This document shows positions 15,456 to 23,473 of a stretch of DNA of 33,525 nt, piece after piece (the stretch's first letter is position 1; the number at the start of each line of letters is the position of its first letter). A program made the position numbers and the translations under genes. This stretch comes from RGIG9115 sp045644665 (lineage in GTDB: Bacteria > Bacillota > Clostridia > UBA1381). The stretch lies in contig JAZRHH010000030.1 of NCBI GenBank assembly GCA_045644665.1, positions 1-33,525 of the forward strand, given 5' to 3'. The notes beneath the pieces were generated by a model, which had not been told where the DNA came from, ran no database searches, and saw only the letters and a program-made list of their open reading frames with translations.

Positions 15456-16568
15456 TTAGTGTACAATTGCAAGCTCTGTTTCCTTATCAAAGATATGAAG
15501 CTTATTCATATCAAATGCAACCTTGATTTCATCACCAAGCTTAGCAGTTGATCTCTGGTTAACTCTTGCAATGAACGGCATATCAGCAATCTTGAGGTAG
15601 AGGTATGTCTCTGCGCCCATCATTTCTGTTACGTCTACATAAGCGTCTACTGAGCTGTCAGCGTTAGCTGCAACCATAGCAGGATCGTCATGTAAATCTT
15701 CAGGTCTGATACCAAGCATAACTTCCTTGCCGATATATTCCTTAAGTTCAGGCTTGCTTGCCTTGCCTTCAGGAAGCTTAATTTCAGCTGTACCAAACTT
15801 TGCATAAACTGCGCCGTCTCTTTCTTCAAGAGTAGCGTCAACAAAGTTCATTTGTGGGCTGCCGATGAAGCCGGCAACGAAAGCGTTGCATGGGAAGTTA
15901 TAAAGATTAGCAGGTGTATCAACTTGTTGGATAACACCGTCCTTCATAACAACGATTCTTGTACCCATTGTCATAGCTTCTGTCTGGTCATGTGTAACGT
16001 AAATAAATGTTGTAGCAAGTCTCTTGTGGAGCTTGTTAATTTCTGTTCTCATGGCAACACGAAGCTTAGCGTCAAGGTTTGAAAGAGGTTCGTCCATAAG
16101 GAATACCTTAGGATTACGAACGATAGCACGACCAAGAGCAACACGCTGTCTCTGACCACCTGACAAAGCCTTTGGCTTTCTGTCAAGAAGGTGGCTGATA
16201 TCAAGAATCTTAGCTGCTTCTTCAACACGCTTTTTAATTTCATCCTTTGGAGTTTTGCGAAGCTTAAGAGCAAACGCCATGTTTTCAAATACTGTCATAT
16301 GTGGGTAAAGAGCGTAGCTCTGGAAAACCATCGCAATATCTCTTTCCTTTGGTGCAACATCGTTAACGAGTTTGCCGCCTATGTAAAGTTCACCTTCACT
16401 GATTTCTTCAAGACCGGCAATCATACGAAGTGTTGTTGACTTACCGCATCCTGACGGACCAACAAGGATAATAAACTCTTTATCTTCAATATCAAGATTA
16501 AAGTCGCTTACTGCTGTTACGCCGCCTGCAAATCTTTTGTAAAGTCCCTTTAATTGTAAATCTGCCAT
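15456..16568 (-). CDS. Sugar ABC transporter ATP-binding protein, MsmX/UgpC type
   Basis: This 370-residue ATPase of the CUT1 carbohydrate importer group has Walker A GPSGCGKSTT (37-46), signature LSGGQRQRVALGRAIV, Walker B VFLMDEPLSNLDAKLR, a switch His in YVTHDQTEAMTMG, and a C-terminal TOBE/regulatory domain (LGIRPEDLHDDP). Start ATG 16568 is chosen because GAGAGGGG sits about 10 bases upstream; the longer frame to 16592 includes that site. It stands alone with its own promoter and terminator and no permease or binding-protein genes nearby. This is typical of MsmX-like ATPases that power several sugar importers. It may therefore serve the uptake system feeding the amino-sugar locus, but that is inference. 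Confidence 0.93.
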   Translation of the reverse strand: MADLQLKGLYKRFAGGVTAVSDFNLDIEDKEFIILVGPSGCGKSTTLRMIAGLEEISEGELYIGGKLVNDVAPKERDIAMVFQSYALYPHMTVFENMAFALKLRKTPKDEIKKRVEEAAKILDISHLLDRKPKALSGGQRQRVALGRAIVRNPKVFLMDEPLSNLDAKLRVAMRTEINKLHKRLATTFIYVTHDQTEAMTMGTRIVVMKDGVIQQVDTPANLYNFPCNAFVAGFIGSPQMNFVDATLEERDGAVYAKFGTAEIKLPEGKASKPELKEYIGKEVMLGIRPEDLHDDPAMVAANADSSVDAYVDVTEMMGAETYLYLKIADMPFIARVNQRSTAKLGDEIKVAFDMNKLHIFDKETELAIVH

Positions 16569-16644
16569 TTTAAAATCCCCTCTCATAATCATGAAAAATT
16601 AGTATGCGCACATCTGTGCAACCTAATATTCAACTTACACATAT

Positions 16645-16673
16645 ATAATAGCACATTTAATTTCTTTTTGTAA
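16645..16673 (-). promoter_or_regulatory. Promoter of the ABC ATPase gene
   Basis: On the minus strand, -35 TTACAA (16668-16673) and -10 TATTAT (16645-16650) have a 17-base spacer. The leader from here to the ATG is about 70 bases. Confidence 0.7.
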
Positions 16674-16730
16674 GACCATAATTGCACAAAAAAGAAGGCC
16701 TCTGTTTAGTCAATTTTCCCTAAAAGAAAA

Positions 16731-16761
16731 AAACAAGGAAAATCAACGTTTTTCCTTGTTT
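16731..16761 (-). terminator. Terminator of the SLH-glucosaminidase/RNA methyltransferase unit
   Basis: AAACAAGGAAAA pairs with TTTTCCTTGTTT around a short loop, and the minus strand continues with TTTTTTTC. The hairpin is 150 bases past the methyltransferase stop; I see no gene in the intervening stretch (16762-16911). Confidence 0.8.
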
Positions 16762-16911
16762 ATTTTGCATAAATTGTAAGGCTCTTTTTTATCCTAAAAT
16801 GCCTTTTACCTCCGGTTGTTTAGCTAATTTGCATATATTTTTTTAATAATTTCGTGTATTTTGAGCGTTTTGGTTTTGAAGTAAAAATAATTCACTTTTA
16901 CACACAAATTT

Positions 16912-17679
16912 TTATACAATTTGCTCTCTTTCTTCCGCTGCCTTGTACATCATAATTCCTGCGGCAACTGCTACATTTAGTGATTCTGCTCCGCCGTAAA
17001 TGGTAATTTTGACAGGAGTGCATTTTTTTGCTGTTTCCTCACAAATTCCGGCAGATTCGTTACCTACAACAATTATAACTCCGCCCTTGTAAGAAACATC
17101 TCTGTAGTCCTTTGTATCGCCCTTTAGTATTCCGCCATATACTGCTCCACCGGCATTTTTAAAGCTGTCAAGGATGTTATTTTGCACATTTTCCCTTATA
17201 TCCATTCTGAAAAAGGAACCCATACATGAGCGCACAACCTTTGGACTTGTTGCTTCCACACACCCCTCTGCCAAAAGCACACCGTCAAATCCCGCAGCAT
17301 CTGCTGTCCTTATAATTGTACCAAGGTTACCCGGGTCTGCCACCTTGTCACAAAAAACATACGCTCCATCTGTTTTAAGAGCATCATTTCTTTGTTCCTT
17401 TTTTATAACAGCGTAAACTCCCTGTGGTGTTTTAGTATCCGAAAGCCTGTCCGTAAGGCTCTGGGGCATAACATATACAGGACATGAAAGTCCCTTAAAT
17501 CTATCCTCCATACCGGTTTTTACAATTACGGCAGTTACATTTTTATTGGAAGATATAGCTTCATCAGTACACTTAATGCCCTCTACTATATATTCGCCCT
17601 TTTCATCCCTGCCTTTTTTTGTAAGCAGACTTTTGAAATATTTAAACTTTTCGTTTCCTGAAGATTTTATTTCTATCAT
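16912..17679 (-). CDS. TrmH/SpoU-family RNA 2'-O-methyltransferase
   Basis: This protein of about 255 residues belongs to the SPOUT superfamily. An N-terminal substrate-binding domain (YIVEGIKCTDEAI) is followed by the trefoil-knot SAM domain with three family motifs: ADPGNLGTIIRTADAAGFDGV, VVGNESAGI and ITIYGGAESLNVAVAAGIMMY. The layout matches the 23S rRNA methyltransferase group (RlmB/TsnR-like), but the target nucleotide cannot be told. The ATG at 17679 is used; an upstream GTG at 17685 is in frame and the ribosome site is weak (GGTGTG). It starts 11 bases after the glucosaminidase stop, so translation may be coupled. Confidence 0.92.
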   Translation of the reverse strand: MIEIKSSGNEKFKYFKSLLTKKGRDEKGEYIVEGIKCTDEAISSNKNVTAVIVKTGMEDRFKGLSCPVYVMPQSLTDRLSDTKTPQGVYAVIKKEQRNDALKTDGAYVFCDKVADPGNLGTIIRTADAAGFDGVLLAEGCVEATSPKVVRSCMGSFFRMDIRENVQNNILDSFKNAGGAVYGGILKGDTKDYRDVSYKGGVIIVVGNESAGICEETAKKCTPVKITIYGGAESLNVAVAAGIMMYKAAEEREQIV

Positions 17680-17690
17680 AATCACACCAT

Positions 17691-18800
17691 TTAATATTGT
17701 AACATCTGTGCCATATACTTTAAAAGGAAATTTCCGTATTGGGTATCAGGACACCATGTTCCTCCAAGCTGTTCTACATACTTGATTGTTCCTGCCCAGT
17801 TAAGACGGACAACAGAAGAATACCTGCCATGTGTTTCACCAATCGGTTTTACTCCTGTATATGCACACATATGATTAAAATGTCCTCTTACTCCGTCCTC
17901 AGGAGTTTCAAAGCTTTCATGATCCTCTGTTGCATCACCTACAGCTCCATATCTTTTTATACCGGCCCAGTTATTCATTTCCGGCAGAACTCTGCCACCG
18001 TATTTACCAAAGTTTGTTTCATGGGCTGCCTGCGCATACAAAACCTCCGGGCGCATGCCGGTAAGATCACCATAAAGCCAGTAATACTGTGCAACATCAA
18101 TAAAACGCTGATGAGCACCTTTTGCCTTCGCCCACAATTTTGCGCTTTCAAGAGAAATTTGAGCTTGGCCCATAATATGGGTTTGTGTTTTTGGAGGAGC
18201 AGGCTTTATTGTAACAGTTTCGTCCCTTGACATAAGTACTCTGTATATAAATGTGGCTGCCTCTGCACGAATTAAATTGTCCTTTGGGTACAACTTGCCA
18301 TCACTGCCCTGTACAAGTCCTCTTTTATATGTTGCCACAATGTATGGCAGATACTCCGGATATGTAGCAGAATAGTCTGAAAAATTTTCTTTAAGAACAG
18401 AATAGTTTATATCCTCCGGAATACCAAGAGAACGTGCAAGGGTTGAGATAAACATCTCACGAGTAGCAAATTCATCTGCATTAAACTCATACGGGCGCAA
18501 AAGATATCCTGATATTTTATCTATTTCTGCCTTTGCCCAATGGTTTGTAGGAACATTAAGATTAAAATTTACATTTGAATATTTAATATCAAAAGTCCGT
18601 ACAATCAAGGCTGCACACTGTGCCTGAGTAAGTTTATCACCAAGTAAAAGATCGCCCTTTTCGTCACCTTGTATAATCCCTTTGTCCACGCAATATTGTA
18701 TGGCATCTGCCGCCCAGGGGAACTCCGTTTTGTAGTCTGCAGAAGCAGAGGACGCGGATATAAAAATTATTCCAAAAATTATCAAAAGTTTTTTAATCAT
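17691..18800 (-). CDS. SLH-domain N-acetylglucosaminidase (cell-wall hydrolase)
   Basis: This exported protein of 369 residues begins with a signal peptide (MIKKLLIIFGIIFISASSASA). Start 18800 has AGGAGAG about 8 bases upstream; the longer frame to 18863 would put the signal peptide internally. Two to three S-layer-homology repeats span about 25-190 (WAADAIQYCVDKGIIQGDEKG, HWAKAEIDKIS, GLVQGSDGKLYPKDNLIRAEAA) and should tether it to the cell wall. The C-terminal half is a glucosaminidase (PF01832) domain with the catalytic Glu261 in QAAHETNFGKYGG. It likely trims peptidoglycan during growth or division. It lies in an apparent row with the DUF4830 gene upstream and the RNA methyltransferase downstream. 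Confidence 0.93.
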   Translation of the reverse strand: MIKKLLIIFGIIFISASSASADYKTEFPWAADAIQYCVDKGIIQGDEKGDLLLGDKLTQAQCAALIVRTFDIKYSNVNFNLNVPTNHWAKAEIDKISGYLLRPYEFNADEFATREMFISTLARSLGIPEDINYSVLKENFSDYSATYPEYLPYIVATYKRGLVQGSDGKLYPKDNLIRAEAATFIYRVLMSRDETVTIKPAPPKTQTHIMGQAQISLESAKLWAKAKGAHQRFIDVAQYYWLYGDLTGMRPEVLYAQAAHETNFGKYGGRVLPEMNNWAGIKRYGAVGDATEDHESFETPEDGVRGHFNHMCAYTGVKPIGETHGRYSSVVRLNWAGTIKYVEQLGGTWCPDTQYGNFLLKYMAQMLQY

Positions 18801-18829
18801 TTTATTCTCTCCTAATGTATTCTTCTTAA

Positions 18830-18859
18830 AGTATAATATAAAATATGTATTATTGTCAA
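18830..18859 (-). promoter_or_regulatory. Promoter of the SLH-glucosaminidase gene
   Basis: On the minus strand, -35 TTGACA (18854-18859) and -10 TATACT (18830-18835) have an 18-base spacer (17 to an alternative TTATAC). It lies in the gap after the DUF4830 stop, so the glucosaminidase has its own start of transcription. Confidence 0.82.
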
Positions 18860-18875
18860 GCAAAGCCTATAAAAA

Positions 18876-19283
18876 TTAACTTTTTTGAAAAGAATATTTA
18901 AGAGAATGCATAAATCCGTCAAGTGCTACGGTCGATATATCACCGCCAACAGCTTTTCCGTCAATTACAATTACATTTGCACGGACGTCTTGTATATTTT
19001 CCGGATAGTTTAATAGCTTATATGTATACCTCGTTCCCTTTTTTCCTCTATACGCTTTTAGGTCAAGTCCTGCTTCTATCTGGAGCACATTATAGTCTTC
19101 AAAAACTGTATCAAATTCCTCCGGTATTAGAACAGGCGCACTTTCTATTGGCTTTTCTTCCACCTGCCAGCCGTAAAACGACAAAAATTCTATTGCATCG
19201 TTTTCCCCGGAATAGATAATAAAGGCATAAGCAATAACAACAATTGATAAAATTACAAGGACGTAGGATAAAAGATTTTTCAT
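18876..19283 (-). CDS. DUF4830 family membrane-anchored protein
   Basis: This 135-residue protein has one N-terminal membrane helix (LLSYVLVILSIVVIAYAFIIY) and an exported domain of about 105 residues. The motifs FLSFYGWQVEE, IPEEFDTVFEDYN, GTRYTYKLLNYP and VIDGKAVGGDISTVALDGFMH match what I remember of DUF4830, a domain seen in sporulating Clostridia, function unknown. AGAGGT precedes the ATG. It lies upstream of the SLH-glucosaminidase on the same strand, but a promoter between them means they need not be co-transcribed. Confidence 0.8.
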   Translation of the reverse strand: MKNLLSYVLVILSIVVIAYAFIIYSGENDAIEFLSFYGWQVEEKPIESAPVLIPEEFDTVFEDYNVLQIEAGLDLKAYRGKKGTRYTYKLLNYPENIQDVRANVIVIDGKAVGGDISTVALDGFMHSLKYSFQKS

Positions 19284-19340
19284 AAAATACCTCTGGATTT
19301 TGAAAATATTTACATGTTTAATTTTCTTTTGGGCGGATAA

Positions 19341-19415
19341 AATACATACGAGTCCTGAACTAAAATTTCAGGTATCAACTCCAGCAGATTTAACTCGATT
19401 TAAATCTAAATCTCT
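19341..19415 (+). promoter_or_regulatory. Structured leader upstream of the DUF378 gene
   Basis: The 5' region can form two hairpins on the plus strand. One is GAGT-CCTGAA / TTCAGG-ACTC at about 19350-19382, with an asymmetric bulge. The other is AGATTTA / TAAATCT at about 19386-19408. They precede the start codon by about 25 bases. No known riboswitch core is recognised. Confidence 0.4.
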
Positions 19416-19433
19416 ATGAAAGGCGTGAAGAAA

Positions 19434-19640
19434 ATGGATAAAACAGCTCTTGCTCTTGTAATTATCGGAGCAATTAACTGGGGACTTATCGGTATTTTCG
19501 GATTTGACCTTGTTGGTGCATTATTTGGTGGTCAGATGTCTGTTATCAGCAGAATTATCTATACTGTTGTAGGCCTTTCAGGACTGTGGGCAATAACTAT
19601 TTTGTTTAAAGACATCAGAGTATCCCATCATAATGCATAA
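19434..19640 (+). CDS. DUF378 small membrane protein
   Basis: This 68-residue protein has two membrane helices (ALALVIIGAINWGLIGIFGF, and IISRIIYTVVGLSGLWAI-like at 40-58). The motif INWGLIGIF and the following FDLVGALFG identify the DUF378 family, widespread small membrane proteins of unknown function. Start 19434 is chosen because AAAGGCG lies about 10 bases upstream; an earlier ATG at 19416 is in frame and overlaps that site. It is followed by a perfect long terminator, so it is transcribed alone. Confidence 0.88.
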   Translation: MDKTALALVIIGAINWGLIGIFGFDLVGALFGGQMSVISRIIYTVVGLSGLWAITILFKDIRVSHHNA

Positions 19641-19668
19641 GGTTTTCGGCATTATAAAGCTACCCGAA

Positions 19669-19707
19669 ATATAATAGGGTGTGGCAAACCGCCACACCCT
19701 ATTATAT
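19669..19707. terminator. Long perfect terminator hairpin after the DUF378 gene
   Basis: A perfect 17-bp stem (ATATAATAGGGTGTGGC and its complement) with loop AAACC lies 28 bases after the stop. The A/T base of the stem supplies the U-rich tail. Confidence 0.9.
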
Positions 19708-19764
19708 TTGAATTTAATCTATTTTATGCCTTATCCCCAAAAGGGGACCGCCCCATTTTGACAC

Positions 19765-19798
19765 AAAAAAGACTGACTCTTTCGAGTCAGCCTTTTTT
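19765..19798. terminator. Bidirectional terminator for the S-layer gene
   Basis: AAAAAAG-CTGACTC pairs with GAGTCAG-CTTTTTT around a TTTC loop. The minus-strand copy lies 28 bases after the S-layer stop codon and has a clean T-run. Confidence 0.92.
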
Positions 19799-19826
19799 AT
19801 ATTAGGTTAAACCTATGAACATTCAA

Positions 19827-22800
19827 TTAGTTAGCAGGAACGAATACTACGATGTCTGTAATATCGTTTTCTACTACCTTGAAGTAAGCATAGTTAGCTT
19901 CACCGTTAGGAACGTTTGTGAGGCTCCAGATTTCTGTTTCTGTACCATAAGCTATATCATCTGTTGCAGGATCTGAGTCATGGTCACCGAAGTTAGCGTA
20001 AGAAACAACTTCCTTAACGCCAGCTGTCTTCATAACGCTACCTGTTGAACCAACAGCGATTCTGCCTGAACCCTGCTTGTCAGCGTAGTTCATGTCAACA
20101 ACGTATACGTTTACATCTGAATCAAGATCAAACTCTTCAACGTTTGTAGCCTTTGTAAGAGCTGTACCGTTTGTATCGTAACCAGCAGCAGCTGTACCTG
20201 TAGCAAATGTTACAGTTGAGCCGTTCTTGTTAAGAATCATACCGAAACCAACTCTTGCCCAACCATTAGGTGTAGCATAGTTTGTTGTATCCCATGGTGT
20301 GCCTGATACTAAGAAGAATGTATCGTTAGTAGTATTTGTTGTATCAGCAGGATCCTTAGCCTTTGTAGCTGATGAGAAGATTGTGTTGCTGAATGTAATG
20401 TCTGTGCCTTGTGCAAACTCATCAAAGAGTTCGTTGTAAGCAACAACTACATCATTTTCAACACCAAGAGCAACTACTGTACCACGATCAGGTGTGCCAA
20501 TTGTAAGGTCTTCATCAACGAAGTATGTGATGAGTTCGCCTTGACCGTTAGCATCAAGAACTGTGATTGTTGTCTTAACTTCGCCGTCAGCTTCGTCAAT
20601 TGCAGAAGCAACTGAGTCAACAACTGCGAAACCTGTGTTGAGGTTTACAGAAGCGTTACCAGCAAGTACAAGTGCAAACTTGTAGCAGTTATCCTGACCC
20701 TTGTCAGCAAGAACTACTGTGTATGCTTCGCCATCAGCAAAGATGTCAGCTGTTGTTGCAGCGATATCAGAAGCTGTGTAGTTAGCAGCATTGTCAATGT
20801 TTGTTGCACCAATCTTTGTAGCATCAATGATTGCTGTTGCATCACTGATTCTGTAGTTACCAACCTTCATTGAGCTTTCCTTGTACTCAGCTGCAGAAGC
20901 TGTTACGCCACCGATGAATTCAACTGTGTTAAGTTCGCCCTTAGAGTTGATCTTGTAAGATACGATACGGTTAGCTACTGCATCAAGTGCGTTTGTAGCT
21001 GTCTTGATTTGCTCATTTGTTGTAAGAGCTGTACCAGCATATGCAGCGTTAAAGAGGTCAAATGCTGCTGATGTAGCATTACCCTTGATTACGCCAGCTG
21101 TCTTAATTGCAACGTTTTCTCTTGTACCATCAGCCTTGATGATTCTTGCAACGTATGCATCTTCATTTGAGCTGTAAGCTACTCTGTCGATGATACCGTA
21201 GTTCTTAGCTGAAGCAAGTTCTTCAAACTTAACTACTCTACCAGCAGCATCAACCTTGAGTAAGTACTCGTAGCTAACTTCGAGTGAACCGATACCAGCA
21301 AGAAGCTCGTACTCTTCACCGTTAACTGTGTACTTGCCGTCTGATGAAAGACCTGTTACCATGCCTTCAACAGTTGTGTCACAGAATTCGAATACGATTC
21401 TGTCTGCAGCATTTGCATTAGCTTCGTTAACTATATCATATGTGAGAAGTGCAACGTCGCCAGCAGCGATATCTTCAAATGCGATTTCTTCACCATTCTT
21501 GTAGAATGTGTAGATTACATCTTCATCTGTTGTGTCCATATTTACATATGCACCAACGCCTGTTTCAAAATCGCTGAATACGATCTTGTTAACATCGCCT
21601 GTTGTAAGAATTTCGTCAACGATAGCCCATCTTGGAAGTGTTACCATGATTACATCATAGTATCTGTCAAGGCTTGTTGAACCTGCAGCAGGTGAGTTGA
21701 TAAGTGTAACTGTACCAATTTCGTTACCAGCAATGTATGTTGTGATATCTCCAGCTACGATTGGGTCTGGAGTTTGAGCAGCACCGTCAGCAACAAGTGC
21801 ACCGTTTACATACATCTTAGCTGTTGTAGCGATTTCGTACTTGTCTGTCTTTGTTGATGTTTCGCTCTTAGCAAACTGAAGAAGAGTAGCTGTTGAAGCT
21901 GAATCATAATCATCAGCAGCAAGCTCTACGATTTCATTTCTGCCGTAAGGAACGATTGTAAGAATTGTAGCTTCGTCATTTTCGTCGATAGCGATAAGAG
22001 CTTCTGCATATGTGAAGAGAAGTTCTTCTGCATTTGTTTCACCAACGTAAGCAACGATTGAAGCTGTTGATCCAGCAGTTGTCTTTTCATCGATTGTGTA
22101 TACGCCGTCATAGTTGTCAGCATATTCGATATCGAAAGCAACTGTGCCAACTTCAGCAGCACCTGTAGCAAATGTACCTGTTACACGACCCTTAACAACG
22201 TATGCGTTGTGGTTCTCTGTGAGAAGTGTCTTGTAAGCTTTGCCTTCTGTTCCGTCCATAACGTCAGTTTCAGCAATAGGCTCACCTGTTACATAGTTCT
22301 GTGACCAACCTGTTACAACAACAAGTGGAGTGTCGATAGCGTTGCTGATAAGTTGAGCAACGTTAGCTCTTGTTACAGCTGTGTCAGCAGCAAGACCTGT
22401 AACACCAGCTGTTACGCCGATTTGAGCACCGATCTGGAGGTAACCATTAGGATATCCGCCAGCGAGTGCAGCAGCTGAATCGTAACCAAGTGCTGCAACG
22501 AGCATCTTTACGATTTGTGCGTATGTAACGTTTGAGTCAGGAGCGAATGTTCCATCACCCATACCGTTGATGAACTTCTGAGCAACACCAACACTGATGA
22601 AGCCTGAAGCCCAGTGGTTAGCAGCGTCAACATCAGCAAAACCTGATGTACCCTTGCTGCTTTCAGCAGCAGCTGTGTAGCTGTCGCCCATAGCAGCAAC
22701 AACCATCTTTGTTACTTCTGCTCTTGTGATTTCGTTTTCTGGCTTGAAAGAACCATCTTCGTAACCGTTAACGATTTCGAGAGCAACGAGTTCGTCAATT

Positions 22801-22922
22801 GCAGCCTTGTATGAAGCTGTAGCTTCAACGTCTGTGAAGTCAGCAGCGAAAGCTGTGAAGCAGCTAACTGACATAGCGAGAGCAGCAACTGATGAAATTA
22901 CCTTTTTGAGATTAATGTTCAT
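19827..22922 (-). CDS. S-layer protein with three N-terminal SLH domains
   Basis: This 1031-residue exported protein has a signal peptide (MNINLKKVISSVAALAMSVS, CFTAFA, cut near AFA-ADF) and then three SLH repeats at about 28-200. The repeats start FTDVEATASYKAAIDELVAL, FADVDAANHWASGFISVGVA and GYLQIGAQIGVTAGVTG, each with the terminal TRAEV/TYAQIV/TRANVAQ helix. The remaining 830 residues are Ala/Thr/Val/Asp-rich beta-structure without a recognised catalytic domain. It is probably the main surface-array protein, held by cell-wall polymer. Two tandem consensus promoters and very uniform codon use (GCT/GCA, GTT, AAC) mark it as highly expressed. The start has TAAGGAGGAATT upstream. Confidence 0.93.
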   Translation of the reverse strand: MNINLKKVISSVAALAMSVSCFTAFAADFTDVEATASYKAAIDELVALEIVNGYEDGSFKPENEITRAEVTKMVVAAMGDSYTAAAESSKGTSGFADVDAANHWASGFISVGVAQKFINGMGDGTFAPDSNVTYAQIVKMLVAALGYDSAAALAGGYPNGYLQIGAQIGVTAGVTGLAADTAVTRANVAQLISNAIDTPLVVVTGWSQNYVTGEPIAETDVMDGTEGKAYKTLLTENHNAYVVKGRVTGTFATGAAEVGTVAFDIEYADNYDGVYTIDEKTTAGSTASIVAYVGETNAEELLFTYAEALIAIDENDEATILTIVPYGRNEIVELAADDYDSASTATLLQFAKSETSTKTDKYEIATTAKMYVNGALVADGAAQTPDPIVAGDITTYIAGNEIGTVTLINSPAAGSTSLDRYYDVIMVTLPRWAIVDEILTTGDVNKIVFSDFETGVGAYVNMDTTDEDVIYTFYKNGEEIAFEDIAAGDVALLTYDIVNEANANAADRIVFEFCDTTVEGMVTGLSSDGKYTVNGEEYELLAGIGSLEVSYEYLLKVDAAGRVVKFEELASAKNYGIIDRVAYSSNEDAYVARIIKADGTRENVAIKTAGVIKGNATSAAFDLFNAAYAGTALTTNEQIKTATNALDAVANRIVSYKINSKGELNTVEFIGGVTASAAEYKESSMKVGNYRISDATAIIDATKIGATNIDNAANYTASDIAATTADIFADGEAYTVVLADKGQDNCYKFALVLAGNASVNLNTGFAVVDSVASAIDEADGEVKTTITVLDANGQGELITYFVDEDLTIGTPDRGTVVALGVENDVVVAYNELFDEFAQGTDITFSNTIFSSATKAKDPADTTNTTNDTFFLVSGTPWDTTNYATPNGWARVGFGMILNKNGSTVTFATGTAAAGYDTNGTALTKATNVEEFDLDSDVNVYVVDMNYADKQGSGRIAVGSTGSVMKTAGVKEVVSYANFGDHDSDPATDDIAYGTETEIWSLTNVPNGEANYAYFKVVENDITDIVVFVPAN

Positions 22923-23011
22923 AGTCTCAATTCCTCCTTAATATTTTTGAAAGAGAATTTTCTTAACATCCGACAGGACCTCTTTCTCACCCTTATCGAA
23001 TATACGCACTG

Positions 23012-23040
23012 ATTATACCACACGAAATGGCATAAGTCAA
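23012..23040 (-). promoter_or_regulatory. Proximal S-layer promoter
   Basis: On the minus strand, -35 TTGACT (23035-23040) and -10 TATAAT (23012-23017) have a 17-base spacer. The leader to the ATG is about 80 bases. Confidence 0.9.
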
Positions 23041-23047
23041 ATGCTTT

Positions 23048-23115
23048 TTACAGTTGTAAAAAAACTGTAAGATTACCGCAAAATACCCCTACCTGCCGGA
23101 GATACGCTACGGTAA
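23048..23115 (-). promoter_or_regulatory. Two hairpins between the tandem S-layer promoters
   Basis: One stem is TTACAGTT/AACTGTAA (23048-23055 with 23063-23070). The other is TTACCG/CGGTAA (23073-23078 with 23110-23115), enclosing a GC-rich segment. They would be part of the mRNA leader only when the distal promoter is used, so they may be a regulatory leader or stabilise that transcript. Confidence 0.5.
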
Positions 23116-23175
23116 GATTATAACGTACAGATTTCTGTAACGCTTCTACCCAATTACTAGAAACTGTATACTCCC

Positions 23176-23204
23176 ATAATACAATAAAAGAAAGAAAATG
23201 TCAA
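23176..23204 (-). promoter_or_regulatory. Distal S-layer promoter
   Basis: On the minus strand, -35 TTGACA (23199-23204) and -10 TATTAT (23176-23181) have a 17-base spacer. It lies 164 bases upstream of the proximal promoter. Confidence 0.85.
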
Positions 23205-23370
23205 TTAATAACATGTTACTTTTATATTTTGTAAGAAAACTCACAAATAATATGTACAATTATTAGTCAACATTTTACCCCTCAAGGAGTAAATACAGCC
23301 GTTTTACAACTTTCATGTACTTAGACGCAAAATTTTAAAAAAAGTTCCATGTTTTTAAAAATTTTTTAAA
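23205..23370. other. AT-rich spacer upstream of the S-layer promoters
   Basis: No gene is visible in this stretch between the distal S-layer promoter and the YitT terminator. It has long A/T runs around 23335-23380, which could act as an upstream promoter element for the S-layer gene. Confidence 0.5.
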
Positions 23371-23378
23371 AAATTAAA

Positions 23379-23402
23379 AAACCGCATAGATATGCGGTTT
23401 TT
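23379..23402 (-). terminator. Terminator after the YitT gene
   Basis: AACCGCAT/ATGCGGTT with a 4-base loop and flanking A/T-runs; on the minus strand it is followed by TTTTTTAATTTTT. It lies about 70 bases beyond the stop. Confidence 0.85.
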
Positions 23403-23410
23403 CGGTGATT

Positions 23411-23440
23411 TTGTTGCAAAATCCCACAATTTTGCAACAA
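23411..23440. repeat. Perfect 12-bp inverted repeat after the YitT gene
   Basis: TTGTTGCAAAAT and ATTTTGCAACAA are separated by CCCACA. It lies between the YitT stop and the terminator at 23379, so it may be an additional 3'-end stem. Confidence 0.7.
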
Positions 23441-23473
23441 TTTGTAACAAAATTGAAATATTTGGTTTTATTC

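Noticed and set aside
17691..19283. Glucosaminidase and DUF4830 as one obligatory operon
   Set aside because: A consensus promoter lies between them (18830-18859), so co-transcription cannot be assumed.
19741..19765. GC-rich segment before the S-layer terminator as a riboswitch
   Set aside because: It is a short spacer (AAGGGGACCGCCCC) between two terminators with no conserved core.
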